A stretch of DNA of 64,000 nt from Fluviispira multicolorata (GTDB lineage Bacteria > Bdellovibrionota_B > Oligoflexia > Silvanigrellales > Silvanigrellaceae): the NCBI RefSeq assembly GCF_009208585.1, contig NZ_WFLN01000004.1, positions 699,526 through 763,525 on the forward strand, written 5' to 3'. The translations under genes and the position numbers were made by a program. The notes below the pieces were generated by a model. That model was given only the letters and a program-made list of their open reading frames with translations. It did no database searches and was not told where the DNA came from. The first letter of the stretch is position 1. Each line of letters starts with the position of its first letter. Shown here piece after piece: positions 25,725 through 33,703 of this stretch.

Positions 25725-26156
25725 ATGAGCCAAATTTTTAGAACGGCCACAAGTCAAGCGATACGTGAAATAATAGAAGAAAGTGGAGTAGAAGGTCGTT
25801 TTGGACTCATATTAACCGAAGACAGCCTCGAAAAAATAACCCACAGAGTTGTAGATCTGTTTGAAATGACTCTTGAATTAAGAGCAAAAACCCAAGAAAT
25901 GTTTGGAAATTTAAATGTAGGACAAAAAGCAAAACCTACGAATTCTTCAATGCATGAAGCAAGAAAAAGAAATACTTTTTTCGATGAAGAATCCCCATTT
26001 CCAAAAACTAAAAACGCCGCAGAACTTTTAGATTACGGTTCAAAACAAAACATTGGTATAGACTCCATTCCAACAGTGCCAGCCCATAATTTAAAGTTAC
26101 CTCGAAAAAGATATGAACTTAGCCTAGAGGAAAGAGAAAGAATGAGTCGAAAATGA
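25725..26156 (+). CDS. Hypothetical protein, 143 aa
   Basis: No family recognised. It has no signal peptide or membrane segment. Residues about 1-60 look helical and amphipathic (SQAIREIIEESGVEGRF...THRVVDLFEMTLELRAK). The rest is rich in charged residues and appears disordered, ending in a basic ELSLEERERMSRK. A strong ribosome site (AAGGAG, 7 bases) before the ATG and an isolated transcription unit with its own upstream space support a real gene. It converges on the SDR gene with a 5 bp gap. Confidence 0.65.
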   Translation: MSQIFRTATSQAIREIIEESGVEGRFGLILTEDSLEKITHRVVDLFEMTLELRAKTQEMFGNLNVGQKAKPTNSSMHEARKRNTFFDEESPFPKTKNAAELLDYGSKQNIGIDSIPTVPAHNLKLPRKRYELSLEERERMSRK

Positions 26157-26161
26157 TAGCT

Positions 26162-26977
26162 TTAATTTCGCTTTTCCTGCAACCAACGTGCAACAGATGC
26201 AGTAAAACTTCGCGGTAAAAACTTTGTAGAACAAGCCCCTATTTTATTACTGAGCCCCGGAATAACCACTCTTTGTGACGTAAAGAGACCCTTATAACCC
26301 GCATAAGCAACAGAAGAGGAATCTGCAATCATTGTAGAGTTAAATAGTTTTAAATCATTTCCCATCTTTGCGGCCGCTTGAAAACCGGACTGTGTAGGTC
26401 CTGGACATAAGACAGTCACAGAAACCTGCGTACCATTGAGTTCATTGGCTAAAGCTTCTGAAAATGAAAGCACATATGCTTTGGTTGCATAATAAACTGC
26501 CATTAAGGGTCCGGGTTGATATGCAGCAGTTGATGCCACGTTCAATATTTTACCTTCCCCATGTTCAAGCATTGGATTTAAAAATAATTTTGTTAATTCG
26601 GTAAGAGCTGTGATATTAACCTGAATCATTTCAGATTCTGTTTTGAGATCTATGTTTTTAAAAAAACCATGTGCACCAAACCCAGCATTATTGACTAGAA
26701 TATCTACATGCAATCCCAATGATTTTGTTCGTTTGAATATCTCTTGCGCAGCACCTATTTTTGCCAAATCACATGGAATTATTTTGCAATTAATTTTATA
26801 TTTTTCACTCAATTCATTTGATAAATGAAGTAATTTATCTTCACTTCGTGCAATTAAAATTAGATTATAATTCTCTTTAGCAAAAATATGTGCAAATTCA
26901 AGTCCAATACCGCTAGATGCACCTGTAATAAGCACAGTTCCGGCATTGCCAACGTTATTTATTTTAACTTTTTTCAT
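26162..26977 (-). CDS. Short-chain dehydrogenase/reductase (classical SDR)
   Basis: NAD(P)-dependent oxidoreductase of 271 aa. It has the cofactor motif TGASSGIGLEFA, NNAGFG, the catalytic Ser in VASTAAY and the YYATK motif (Tyr and Lys). PGPTQSGF follows as in classical SDRs. This subgroup, close to DltE/YqjQ-like enzymes, acts on lipids or steroids in many bacteria but the substrate is not readable. Its ATG overlaps the stop of the upstream SCP2-like gene by 4 bases (ATGA), so the two are translationally coupled. Confidence 0.9.
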   Translation of the reverse strand: MKKVKINNVGNAGTVLITGASSGIGLEFAHIFAKENYNLILIARSEDKLLHLSNELSEKYKINCKIIPCDLAKIGAAQEIFKRTKSLGLHVDILVNNAGFGAHGFFKNIDLKTESEMIQVNITALTELTKLFLNPMLEHGEGKILNVASTAAYQPGPLMAVYYATKAYVLSFSEALANELNGTQVSVTVLCPGPTQSGFQAAAKMGNDLKLFNSTMIADSSSVAYAGYKGLFTSQRVVIPGLSNKIGACSTKFLPRSFTASVARWLQEKRN

Positions 26978-27459
26978 ACACCAGGCTTAACTCCATTGCG
27001 TTTTAATATAGATACCATTTTTAGAAAAGCAGCAAGATCACCCGTTATTGTAACTTTACCAGTTACAAAAGCAATACGTGCTTTTAAAGTACCTATTAAT
27101 AATTTATGCAATGTCGATGAGTCGGTTAGAATTGTAGCGCGTGAAGAACCTTCAATGACGTTTTTAATTTGTAAAAAATCAACCTTCCATGGACATTTTT
27201 CATCAACAACGAACTTTAAAGCATTGTCTTCGCCTGACAAAGCAACTGACCACGCACCTAATTCATCTATCATAACAACAAAACGTGGCTTGCCATCAAT
27301 TGCAAATAAGTAATCTCCACGCAAAAAAATACGTTCAGAGAATTCAAGATTTCTTAACTCAGAACAGACCCAATATCGAAATCCATCAGCAATTTTCCTT
27401 AATCTTTGCTCTTCAGTCAGATGATTCTTATCAGAATCTAAGTTCTGCAATAATTCCAA
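26974..27459 (-). CDS. SCP2-like (sterol carrier) domain protein
   Basis: Small cytoplasmic protein of 161 aa whose second half resembles the SCP2 lipid-binding fold: WSVALSGEDNALKFVVDEK, ATILTDSSTLHKLLIGTLKARIAFVTGKVTITGDLAAFLKM. That last run, with GKVTITGD and a final hydrophobic helix, is typical. The start is a TTG with AAGGA seven bases upstream. The gene overlaps the SDR by 4 bases. Together they may handle a hydrophobic metabolite; this is inference. Confidence 0.75.
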   Translation of the reverse strand: MELLQNLDSDKNHLTEEQRLRKIADGFRYWVCSELRNLEFSERIFLRGDYLFAIDGKPRFVVMIDELGAWSVALSGEDNALKFVVDEKCPWKVDFLQIKNVIEGSSRATILTDSSTLHKLLIGTLKARIAFVTGKVTITGDLAAFLKMVSILKRNGVKPGV

Positions 27460-27487
27460 AATATTTTCCTTCCAATTTAGATACTTT

Positions 27488-28192
27488 TCAATGGATCCAA
27501 GAGAATTTCATTTGCATTTCTCCTGAGTTCATTGTGAAGACAATAGTTCTATCATCGATTTGAGGCAAACTTTGATTCTTATCATTTTTTTGCCTAACAT
27601 TAACAGACTCTATTTTGTCTAAAATGGGAGGAGGCAGCTTAAAAAGAACTAAATAAAAACGACTCCAATAGTTATTATCTGGAAAATAGGATGATAACAT
27701 GTCTTTATTCTTATAATAAATAATTGAATCTGGCGAATAGTCCTTACCATCAATATTTAATTGAAGAGTCCAAAGTTTTTGATCATTTAGTTCTAATAAT
27801 ACTCTATTTTTTGTAAAATGATTTATAATAATACCAAAAGTTGAGCTATCATTTAAAATATTTTTATCAATTTTAACATTATTACCTTGAGTTTCGATAA
27901 GTCTTTTTTCATAAGCATTTTTCATTTGTGGTGATAATAAAGTTGCTGAAGAAACAAACAAAAGTTCGAGGTCTCTATATTTATAATTTTCCCTAAACCA
28001 TTTTGACAAAATCGGTTCATAATTTTTATCTTCCAAAGGAAGAAGTGAATAAGAGGATTCGATTGATTCTGCTTCTTTTAAAGTAATTGACTTACATGCT
28101 ATACAAAGTAAAGAAAAAAGGATAAGTAAAAATCCCTTAAAATGGAAACTCACAATTCTGGAACTATATTTTAAGTTGTTTAAATGGAACAC
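27488..28192 (-). CDS. Predicted lipoprotein of unknown function
   Basis: Protein of 234 aa with a signal sequence and lipobox-like LLCIACKS, predicting lipid attachment at the cysteine near residue 33. The mature part has no recognised domain; it is mixed alpha/beta with repeated aromatic motifs such as YYKNKDMLSSYFPDNNYW. The start is a GTG with AAGGGG about 10 bases ahead. It lies 28 bp before the SCP2-like gene on the same strand and may lead that unit. Confidence 0.65.
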   Translation of the reverse strand: MFHLNNLKYSSRIVSFHFKGFLLILFSLLCIACKSITLKEAESIESSYSLLPLEDKNYEPILSKWFRENYKYRDLELLFVSSATLLSPQMKNAYEKRLIETQGNNVKIDKNILNDSSTFGIIINHFTKNRVLLELNDQKLWTLQLNIDGKDYSPDSIIYYKNKDMLSSYFPDNNYWSRFYLVLFKLPPPILDKIESVNVRQKNDKNQSLPQIDDRTIVFTMNSGEMQMKFSWIH

Positions 28193-28279
28193 AAGTGCTT
28201 AACCCCTTCATAATAAGATGAATCACTGAGTTATCATGGGGCTTTTTGCATAAATCCGTCAAGAAGCTGGAGAAATAAA

Positions 28280-29479
28280 ATGAAAGCTCTCAATACGTTT
28301 ATTATGGAGGATTGGCTTGAAACATATCGTTTTAATTCACGATTTAATCTTGGTGAATCTGGCGGAAGTCCACGTCATGTCAAGGATTTGCTACTTGGCT
28401 CAGATCTTACTGAAGAACAAGCCTCACAAATTTTTTTAAATACCATTTTGTGTGACAGTCCAAATCGCGGCAGAGATGATTTGCGTAATTTAATTGCAGA
28501 TTTTCATCCTGGCAGCACGCGCGAAAATGTACTCATAACCACTGGAACCAGTGAAGCTCTCTTTTTATTATTTCGTTATTTATCCCCTAATAAGATTGCT
28601 CTACCATTGCCTGCATTTCAACTCCTATATGAATTGCCAAGCTCATTAGGAGCGAGTGTAATACCTCTGCCAATTCGTTTTTTAGAAGATGGCTCACCTT
28701 ACATTGATGAAAAAGAATGGATTCAGATTTTAGAAAAAAATAAACCTGATTGCTTATTAATAAATAATCCCCATAACCCTTCAGGATATATTTTTGAAAA
28801 AATATTCTTACAACAATTGGCAAATACAGCGCTTAAAATTGACTGTAAAATAATTGGGGATGAACATTATCGATTTCTCTCTTCTGAAAGAAATATTTTA
28901 GGAGAAACAGTATATAAACCCAATGGAAATACTTTTATAACGGGATCATTTATTAAATGTTTTGGTGTTCCTGGCTTAAGGATTGGATGGTGTGTTGGTC
29001 CTAAAAATGCTCTGGATACAATGCAAAATGAAAAGAATTATACGACACACACTGTAAATCCAATTACTGAATGGATCTCTTTAGAAGTCTTAAAAAATAA
29101 AACAAGCACCATTTTTAAGACTATAAAAGATGAGTGGATTGAAAATAAAACAATCCTCAACGATTTTTTGAAATCTTCAAATACAGTTTACGGTGTGATT
29201 CCACAAGGTGGACTGGTAACTGTTTTAGGTTTTAAAAAAGCAACGACCCAGAAAGAATCCAATACACTAATTCAAAGACTCATTGATGCAGGTGTTTTTG
29301 TTTTACCACTCTCAAGTATGGAGTTTGGTAAATATGATTTTCAAAATGAAACAACTTATAAAGAGTATAGATTGTCAAATTTAAATAAGGGTTTTGGTTT
29401 TCGCTTAGGATTAGGCTGTGCACCAACAAAATTCAAACTCGCTCTCAAAGAAATTGAGAGAATCTTGTTAGAAAATTAA
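28280..29479 (+). CDS. PLP-dependent aminotransferase, class I/II (fold type I)
   Basis: Enzyme of 399 aa that transfers amino groups with pyridoxal phosphate. Motifs: TTGTSEALFLLFRYL for cofactor phosphate, NNPHNPSGYIF for the aspartate/aminotransferase core, GDEHYRFL, and the Schiff-base lysine in GSFIKCFGVPGLRIGW. The C-terminal FRLGLGCAP carries the carboxylate-binding Arg. It resembles the capreomycidine-synthase/MalY side of the family but the substrate is not clear. ATG is preceded by GGAG with an 8-base spacer. Divergent from the lipoprotein gene. Confidence 0.88.
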   Translation: MKALNTFIMEDWLETYRFNSRFNLGESGGSPRHVKDLLLGSDLTEEQASQIFLNTILCDSPNRGRDDLRNLIADFHPGSTRENVLITTGTSEALFLLFRYLSPNKIALPLPAFQLLYELPSSLGASVIPLPIRFLEDGSPYIDEKEWIQILEKNKPDCLLINNPHNPSGYIFEKIFLQQLANTALKIDCKIIGDEHYRFLSSERNILGETVYKPNGNTFITGSFIKCFGVPGLRIGWCVGPKNALDTMQNEKNYTTHTVNPITEWISLEVLKNKTSTIFKTIKDEWIENKTILNDFLKSSNTVYGVIPQGGLVTVLGFKKATTQKESNTLIQRLIDAGVFVLPLSSMEFGKYDFQNETTYKEYRLSNLNKGFGFRLGLGCAPTKFKLALKEIERILLEN

Positions 29480-29692
29480 TATTGAATTATTTCTTTAAGA
29501 ATTTTATAAGAATAAATCTCATACGTTGATATATTATGGTTTATTAATAAAACTTTTAAACTTAATTACATTCAACTAAATTTTAAATGTCAAAACAATA
29601 ACGCTGCAAAATAAATTTTATATTTTTTATATTATATTGTATTATTTTTAATATAACTCTTATTTTTCACAAGAAAAAAGATAATTAATTTT

Positions 29693-30841
29693 ATGAAAAT
29701 AAATTTAAACTTTATTACTTTAATATCAATACTTTTTATGAGTTGCAGAACTCAGACAAATAAAATTGAAATTGATGAGACAAGATCAAATTTAGCTGCT
29801 GATAAAAGTGATGAAAAAAAATTGAGTGAAATTGTAAATAGCGAAATAAAACAAAAAACAATTATTGATGACACCTTAAAGTATAATATAAATGAAAAAT
29901 ATTTAAAAGTTAATAAATATCAAAAAAGGTTTAAAGATGAAAAAGTCACGGCCATTGTCTTCCACTATACAGCTCTACCATTTAAGAAATCACTAAAACA
30001 TCTCACTGAGGGAGGACATGGAGCACACTGGTTTATACCTGCTCATTCCAAAACAATTTATAGCTTAGCAGATGAAAATAAGAGAGTTCCCCACAGTGGA
30101 GAAAGTGAATGGAAAAGTAGGCAAAATATAAATGTTATTTCTATTGGAGTTGAGATTGAAAACTTGGGGTTTAAGTGCAAAATTCGCAAAGTAAATTGTC
30201 CTCAAGAAAATATGCAATGGATACCATATTCTGAAACTCAGCAAAAACTTATTATCAGTCTCTCTAAAGATATTCTAAATCGACATAAAATTGATCCTCT
30301 GTGTATTGTGGGACATTCTGATATTGCACTTGATAGAAAATTTGATCCAGGTCCTCTTTTTCCTTGGAAAAGATTATATGAAAACGGTATAGGAGGTTGG
30401 GTCACAGAGAGTGAAATTCAAACTGAGATTGCAAATATTAATAAATACATTCAAGGAAATGTATCAAGAATAGTGGTGCAAAGTAGACTGTATGAACTCG
30501 GATATAATATTGAACATGCTCGAAATAAAAATAAAAATCCTAAAAATAACTCAAATTTAAGTGTTGAGAAACGACTTTTAATGAGGGGATATAATTTGAG
30601 AGAAACAGAGTTTTCTGATTTAAGTGCATTAAATAAATTAAATAAATTTGGTAACAATTATATTAAAAATTTTATTTTTGATGAGAATAAAACAAATTCT
30701 GCAATTGATGCATTTACTATGCATTATGTACCACAGGCATACTTACATAATGAAATTCTAGAAAATAAAAAAATACTAGCAGTTATACAAGCTCTCCTTG
30801 TTAAATATCCAAACAGAGCAAAAAAAGGCTGCAGTTATTAA
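29693..30841 (+). CDS. N-acetylmuramoyl-L-alanine amidase, AmiD-like lipoprotein
   Basis: Peptidoglycan amidase (amidase_2 family, zinc-dependent) that cuts between N-acetylmuramic acid and L-alanine. The N-terminal signal ends in lipobox LFMSCRT, so it is probably anchored to the outer membrane and faces the wall, as E. coli AmiD. Zinc ligands appear as His in IVFHYTA, His in IVGHSDIA and Asp in KFDPGPLFPW. GAHWFIP and SIGVEIEN are also typical. About 150 C-terminal residues after the catalytic domain look like a degenerate peptidoglycan-binding helical domain (VQSRLYELGYNI). It has 382 aa against about 276 for AmiD. The ribosome site is weak. Confidence 0.88.
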   Translation: MKINLNFITLISILFMSCRTQTNKIEIDETRSNLAADKSDEKKLSEIVNSEIKQKTIIDDTLKYNINEKYLKVNKYQKRFKDEKVTAIVFHYTALPFKKSLKHLTEGGHGAHWFIPAHSKTIYSLADENKRVPHSGESEWKSRQNINVISIGVEIENLGFKCKIRKVNCPQENMQWIPYSETQQKLIISLSKDILNRHKIDPLCIVGHSDIALDRKFDPGPLFPWKRLYENGIGGWVTESEIQTEIANINKYIQGNVSRIVVQSRLYELGYNIEHARNKNKNPKNNSNLSVEKRLLMRGYNLRETEFSDLSALNKLNKFGNNYIKNFIFDENKTNSAIDAFTMHYVPQAYLHNEILENKKILAVIQALLVKYPNRAKKGCSY

Positions 30842-30856
30842 TTAAAATTATTTTTA

Positions 30857-32332
30857 TTACTTTCCAAATACTATTTCTTCTGTCTTTATCGTTATTAAAT
30901 TTATTTCTTTACTAATTTCTAAAACCTCTGAAGATACAAGAATTGATTTATCGGCATTTGATAAATTTTTTGTCGCTGACATATCTATATTTGCCATTGC
31001 AGTAGAAATTTGTTTAACACCAATTTCTTGTTCCTTCGTTGCTTCAGTAATTTGCGACATTTGATTTTGAATATCATTCACATCATGAATAATTTTATTA
31101 AATATATTAGAAACTTCAATTGTCTTTTTCTGTCCTTCTGAAACACGAGAGATTGTGAGTTCTAAAATATTTTTAACATTCACTCTGCTTTGATCTAATA
31201 ATTCTCTTATTTCATTTGAAGACTTACCACTCGTTTTTGCTAAATTACCGACTTCTTCAGCTACAACAGCAAAACCTTTACCATACTCGCCTGCCCGAGC
31301 AGATTCAATAGATGCATTTAAAGAAAGTAACTCTGTCTTTGTTACAATCTCATTAATAACCGTAGCTTTCTTTTCAATTTGTATTATAATTTCTTCAATT
31401 TCTGAGAGTTTTTGACTTGCTTCTTGAATGGCGTCCATAGATGAAACCATATCTGTTACAGCTTTATTGCCCAAAGCAATTTGATTGCTTATTGTTTGAG
31501 ATAAATTTTCAGAGTTACTCGTAAGAGAAGAAGTTCTTGAAATCATACTTGTCACTTGAGATATTGCAGAAGCGGTTTCCTGAATAGAATGGGCCTGCTC
31601 TCTAGAGGAACTTCCCACAGCTTCACTCATTTGAGTTAACAATTCTGATTTTTCCTTCATTTTTAAAGAAGATTGCTTAAGCAAACCTGAAAGTTTTGAG
31701 AGTGGTATTGATATAAAATTAGCAATTTTATTTCCTCCAAGCATCAAAAATGAAGTTATTATAATAAAAATTAATAGTTCAAAAAGTATATATTTTTGCT
31801 TCTGCTTTTCTACATCTTCAATATATATACCTGTACCAATGTACCATTTCCACTCAGGAATAGGTAATAAATATGTAAGCTTTCGAAATTCCTTGTTACT
31901 ACCAGGTCGAGTTGTTGAATAAGTTAAAAAATCTCCTCCTTTATTTCTTAAAGAAATATCTAAGAAATTTTTATATTGAGGAGAATTTTGAACCACACCA
32001 TCATCTGAAGGGCGTTTGGGATTTATAATCTGTCTTAGATCATTATCACCAACAAAGAAATAATTATCTCCGTCGTATCGAGCACTGTTCAAGGCAATTT
32101 TAATTCCTTCAAGCGCTTGTTGATGTGTTATTTTTCCTTCTTTTTCAAGGTTCATATATTTATATATGATACCACCTGCAGAATCTGTTAGATTTTTAAT
32201 TTGTGTTTTCTTTTCATCCATAAGTTTATTTATAGAGTCATTTCCAATAATTATCAGGAAAATCATAAATAAAATAATAATCACTATGTTCCAAAAAATC
32301 ATTTTTTTCTTTATGCTAAATTTAGATAACAT
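30857..32332 (-). CDS. Methyl-accepting chemotaxis protein with single Cache sensor
   Basis: Chemoreceptor of 491 aa. Membrane helix about 11-30, then a periplasmic Cache-type ligand domain (about 35-180; [26 protein letters not shown] are typical of sCache), second helix about 185-205, and a cytoplasmic coiled-coil signalling domain. The hairpin tip that contacts CheA/CheW is around residues 335-360 ([23 protein letters not shown] split over the turn). It is alone in its unit and converges on the amidase gene with a 15 bp gap. AGGA precedes the ATG. No CheA or CheW lies in this window. Confidence 0.92.
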   Translation of the reverse strand: MLSKFSIKKKMIFWNIVIIILFMIFLIIIGNDSINKLMDEKKTQIKNLTDSAGGIIYKYMNLEKEGKITHQQALEGIKIALNSARYDGDNYFFVGDNDLRQIINPKRPSDDGVVQNSPQYKNFLDISLRNKGGDFLTYSTTRPGSNKEFRKLTYLLPIPEWKWYIGTGIYIEDVEKQKQKYILFELLIFIIITSFLMLGGNKIANFISIPLSKLSGLLKQSSLKMKEKSELLTQMSEAVGSSSREQAHSIQETASAISQVTSMISRTSSLTSNSENLSQTISNQIALGNKAVTDMVSSMDAIQEASQKLSEIEEIIIQIEKKATVINEIVTKTELLSLNASIESARAGEYGKGFAVVAEEVGNLAKTSGKSSNEIRELLDQSRVNVKNILELTISRVSEGQKKTIEVSNIFNKIIHDVNDIQNQMSQITEATKEQEIGVKQISTAMANIDMSATKNLSNADKSILVSSEVLEISKEINLITIKTEEIVFGK

Positions 32333-32461
32333 AACAAAATCCTAATTAGATTATTAAGTTTACTTTAAAAAAAAAAGAATATATTCAATCTAGAATATAT
32401 CATACTTTTAAATAAATATTTATAAAATTTTGACTATTTGAAATTTCACAGACATTTTAAA

Positions 32462-33703
32462 TTACTTAATTAAATAACTTCTTAGAGATTTAAGTGCAAG
32501 CTCAATTTCATCTTTTGTAGTATTCCTTGAAAGAGAAATGCGAACAGCGTTTTTTGCTAGCTCAATGGATTTTCCAAGGGCTAAAATAACATGAGATGGC
32601 AAATTAGCCCCACTGCTGCATGCTGACCCGGAGCTTGCACAAATTCCTTTTATATCAAGTTCAACAAGGAGGTCTTCCCCTCGAAGTCCTTTTTCATTGA
32701 TTGAAAAATTAATTGTATTTGGCAACACATTTTTTTGAGGTGAATTTAAAGTAACAGAAGAAATTTTAGATATCTCTTGAAAAAGATAATTTCTAAACTC
32801 ATCCATTTGCTTTATTTTTTCCCACCAATTTTCACTTAATAACTCTTGAGTGACTAAACCAAAACTCACAATTCCTGGTAGATTTTCGGTGCCAGCCCTC
32901 CGATTTTTTTCTTGAGCTCCCCCAAGAATAAAAGGCTTAAATTTACGCCCTCTTCTTAAAAAAAGCGCTCCTATCCCCTGCAATGCGCCTAATTTATGTG
33001 CAGAAATTGCACAGGAGTCAACTCCAGGAGAAAACCATTCCTCAATTTTTAATTTTCCAAAAGCTTGTACCCCATCAACATGAAAATGCATTTTTTTCAG
33101 AATTTCATTTGAAACTTCTTCAGAAAGATTTTGCCCTAATTCTTCAAATTCATTTTTATCGGAAGGGTTTGCCAAAACACCCCATCTTTTAAAATGAAGA
33201 AAATCTCCTAGTTTTTTTGTCGACTGTATAGAGCCAATTTCGCTATTTGCTGCCATTATTGTTATTAATGTTGTATTTTTATTTATGCTTTTTAAAATAT
33301 CAATTAAAGAAACAAAACCCTCTTCATTGGCTTTTACCCATGTTATATTTAAACCCTCAGATTTATTTAAATACTCTAAAGGTTCACGTACCGCTGGATG
33401 CTCGATAGTTGTTGAAACTGTGTGTTGCTCTTTTAAAGGAATGTTGGTTTGACGCAAAACTCCTGTTATCCCTAAATTATCCGCTTCTGATCCTCCAGAA
33501 ACAAATAAAATTTCAGCAACATCCACTCCTAATGCCTGTGCAATTGTACGACGGGCTTCGGTGATAGCGACCGAAGCAGAACGGCCAACTGAATGCGGGC
33601 TAGAAGGATTTCCAGAACATTGCGAAATTTTTGTAAACAATAAACTAAGATGCTCTTTTGAAGGAGGACTTGTCGCATTGTGATCGAGGTATATCGTATT
33701 CAT
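32462..33703 (-). CDS. Cysteine desulfurase, NifS/IscS-like, with an insertion
   Basis: PLP enzyme that takes sulfur from cysteine as an enzyme persulfide for Fe-S clusters and thio-modifications. 413 aa. Motifs: YLDHNATSPP, SGGSEADNLGI, HVDGVQAFGKL, the PLP lysine in SAHKLGALQGIG (about residue 235), and the active cysteine in SSGSACSSG (about 358). A stretch of roughly 27 residues between MAANSEIGS...DFLHFKRWG and HVDGVQ is extra compared with IscS. Its ATG overlaps the lon stop by 4 bases, an unusual pairing. No iscU or other Fe-S genes are beside it, so a tRNA-thiolation role (as MnmA partner) is equally possible. Confidence 0.9.
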   Translation of the reverse strand: MNTIYLDHNATSPPSKEHLSLLFTKISQCSGNPSSPHSVGRSASVAITEARRTIAQALGVDVAEILFVSGGSEADNLGITGVLRQTNIPLKEQHTVSTTIEHPAVREPLEYLNKSEGLNITWVKANEEGFVSLIDILKSINKNTTLITIMAANSEIGSIQSTKKLGDFLHFKRWGVLANPSDKNEFEELGQNLSEEVSNEILKKMHFHVDGVQAFGKLKIEEWFSPGVDSCAISAHKLGALQGIGALFLRRGRKFKPFILGGAQEKNRRAGTENLPGIVSFGLVTQELLSENWWEKIKQMDEFRNYLFQEISKISSVTLNSPQKNVLPNTINFSINEKGLRGEDLLVELDIKGICASSGSACSSGANLPSHVILALGKSIELAKNAVRISLSRNTTKDEIELALKSLRSYLIK

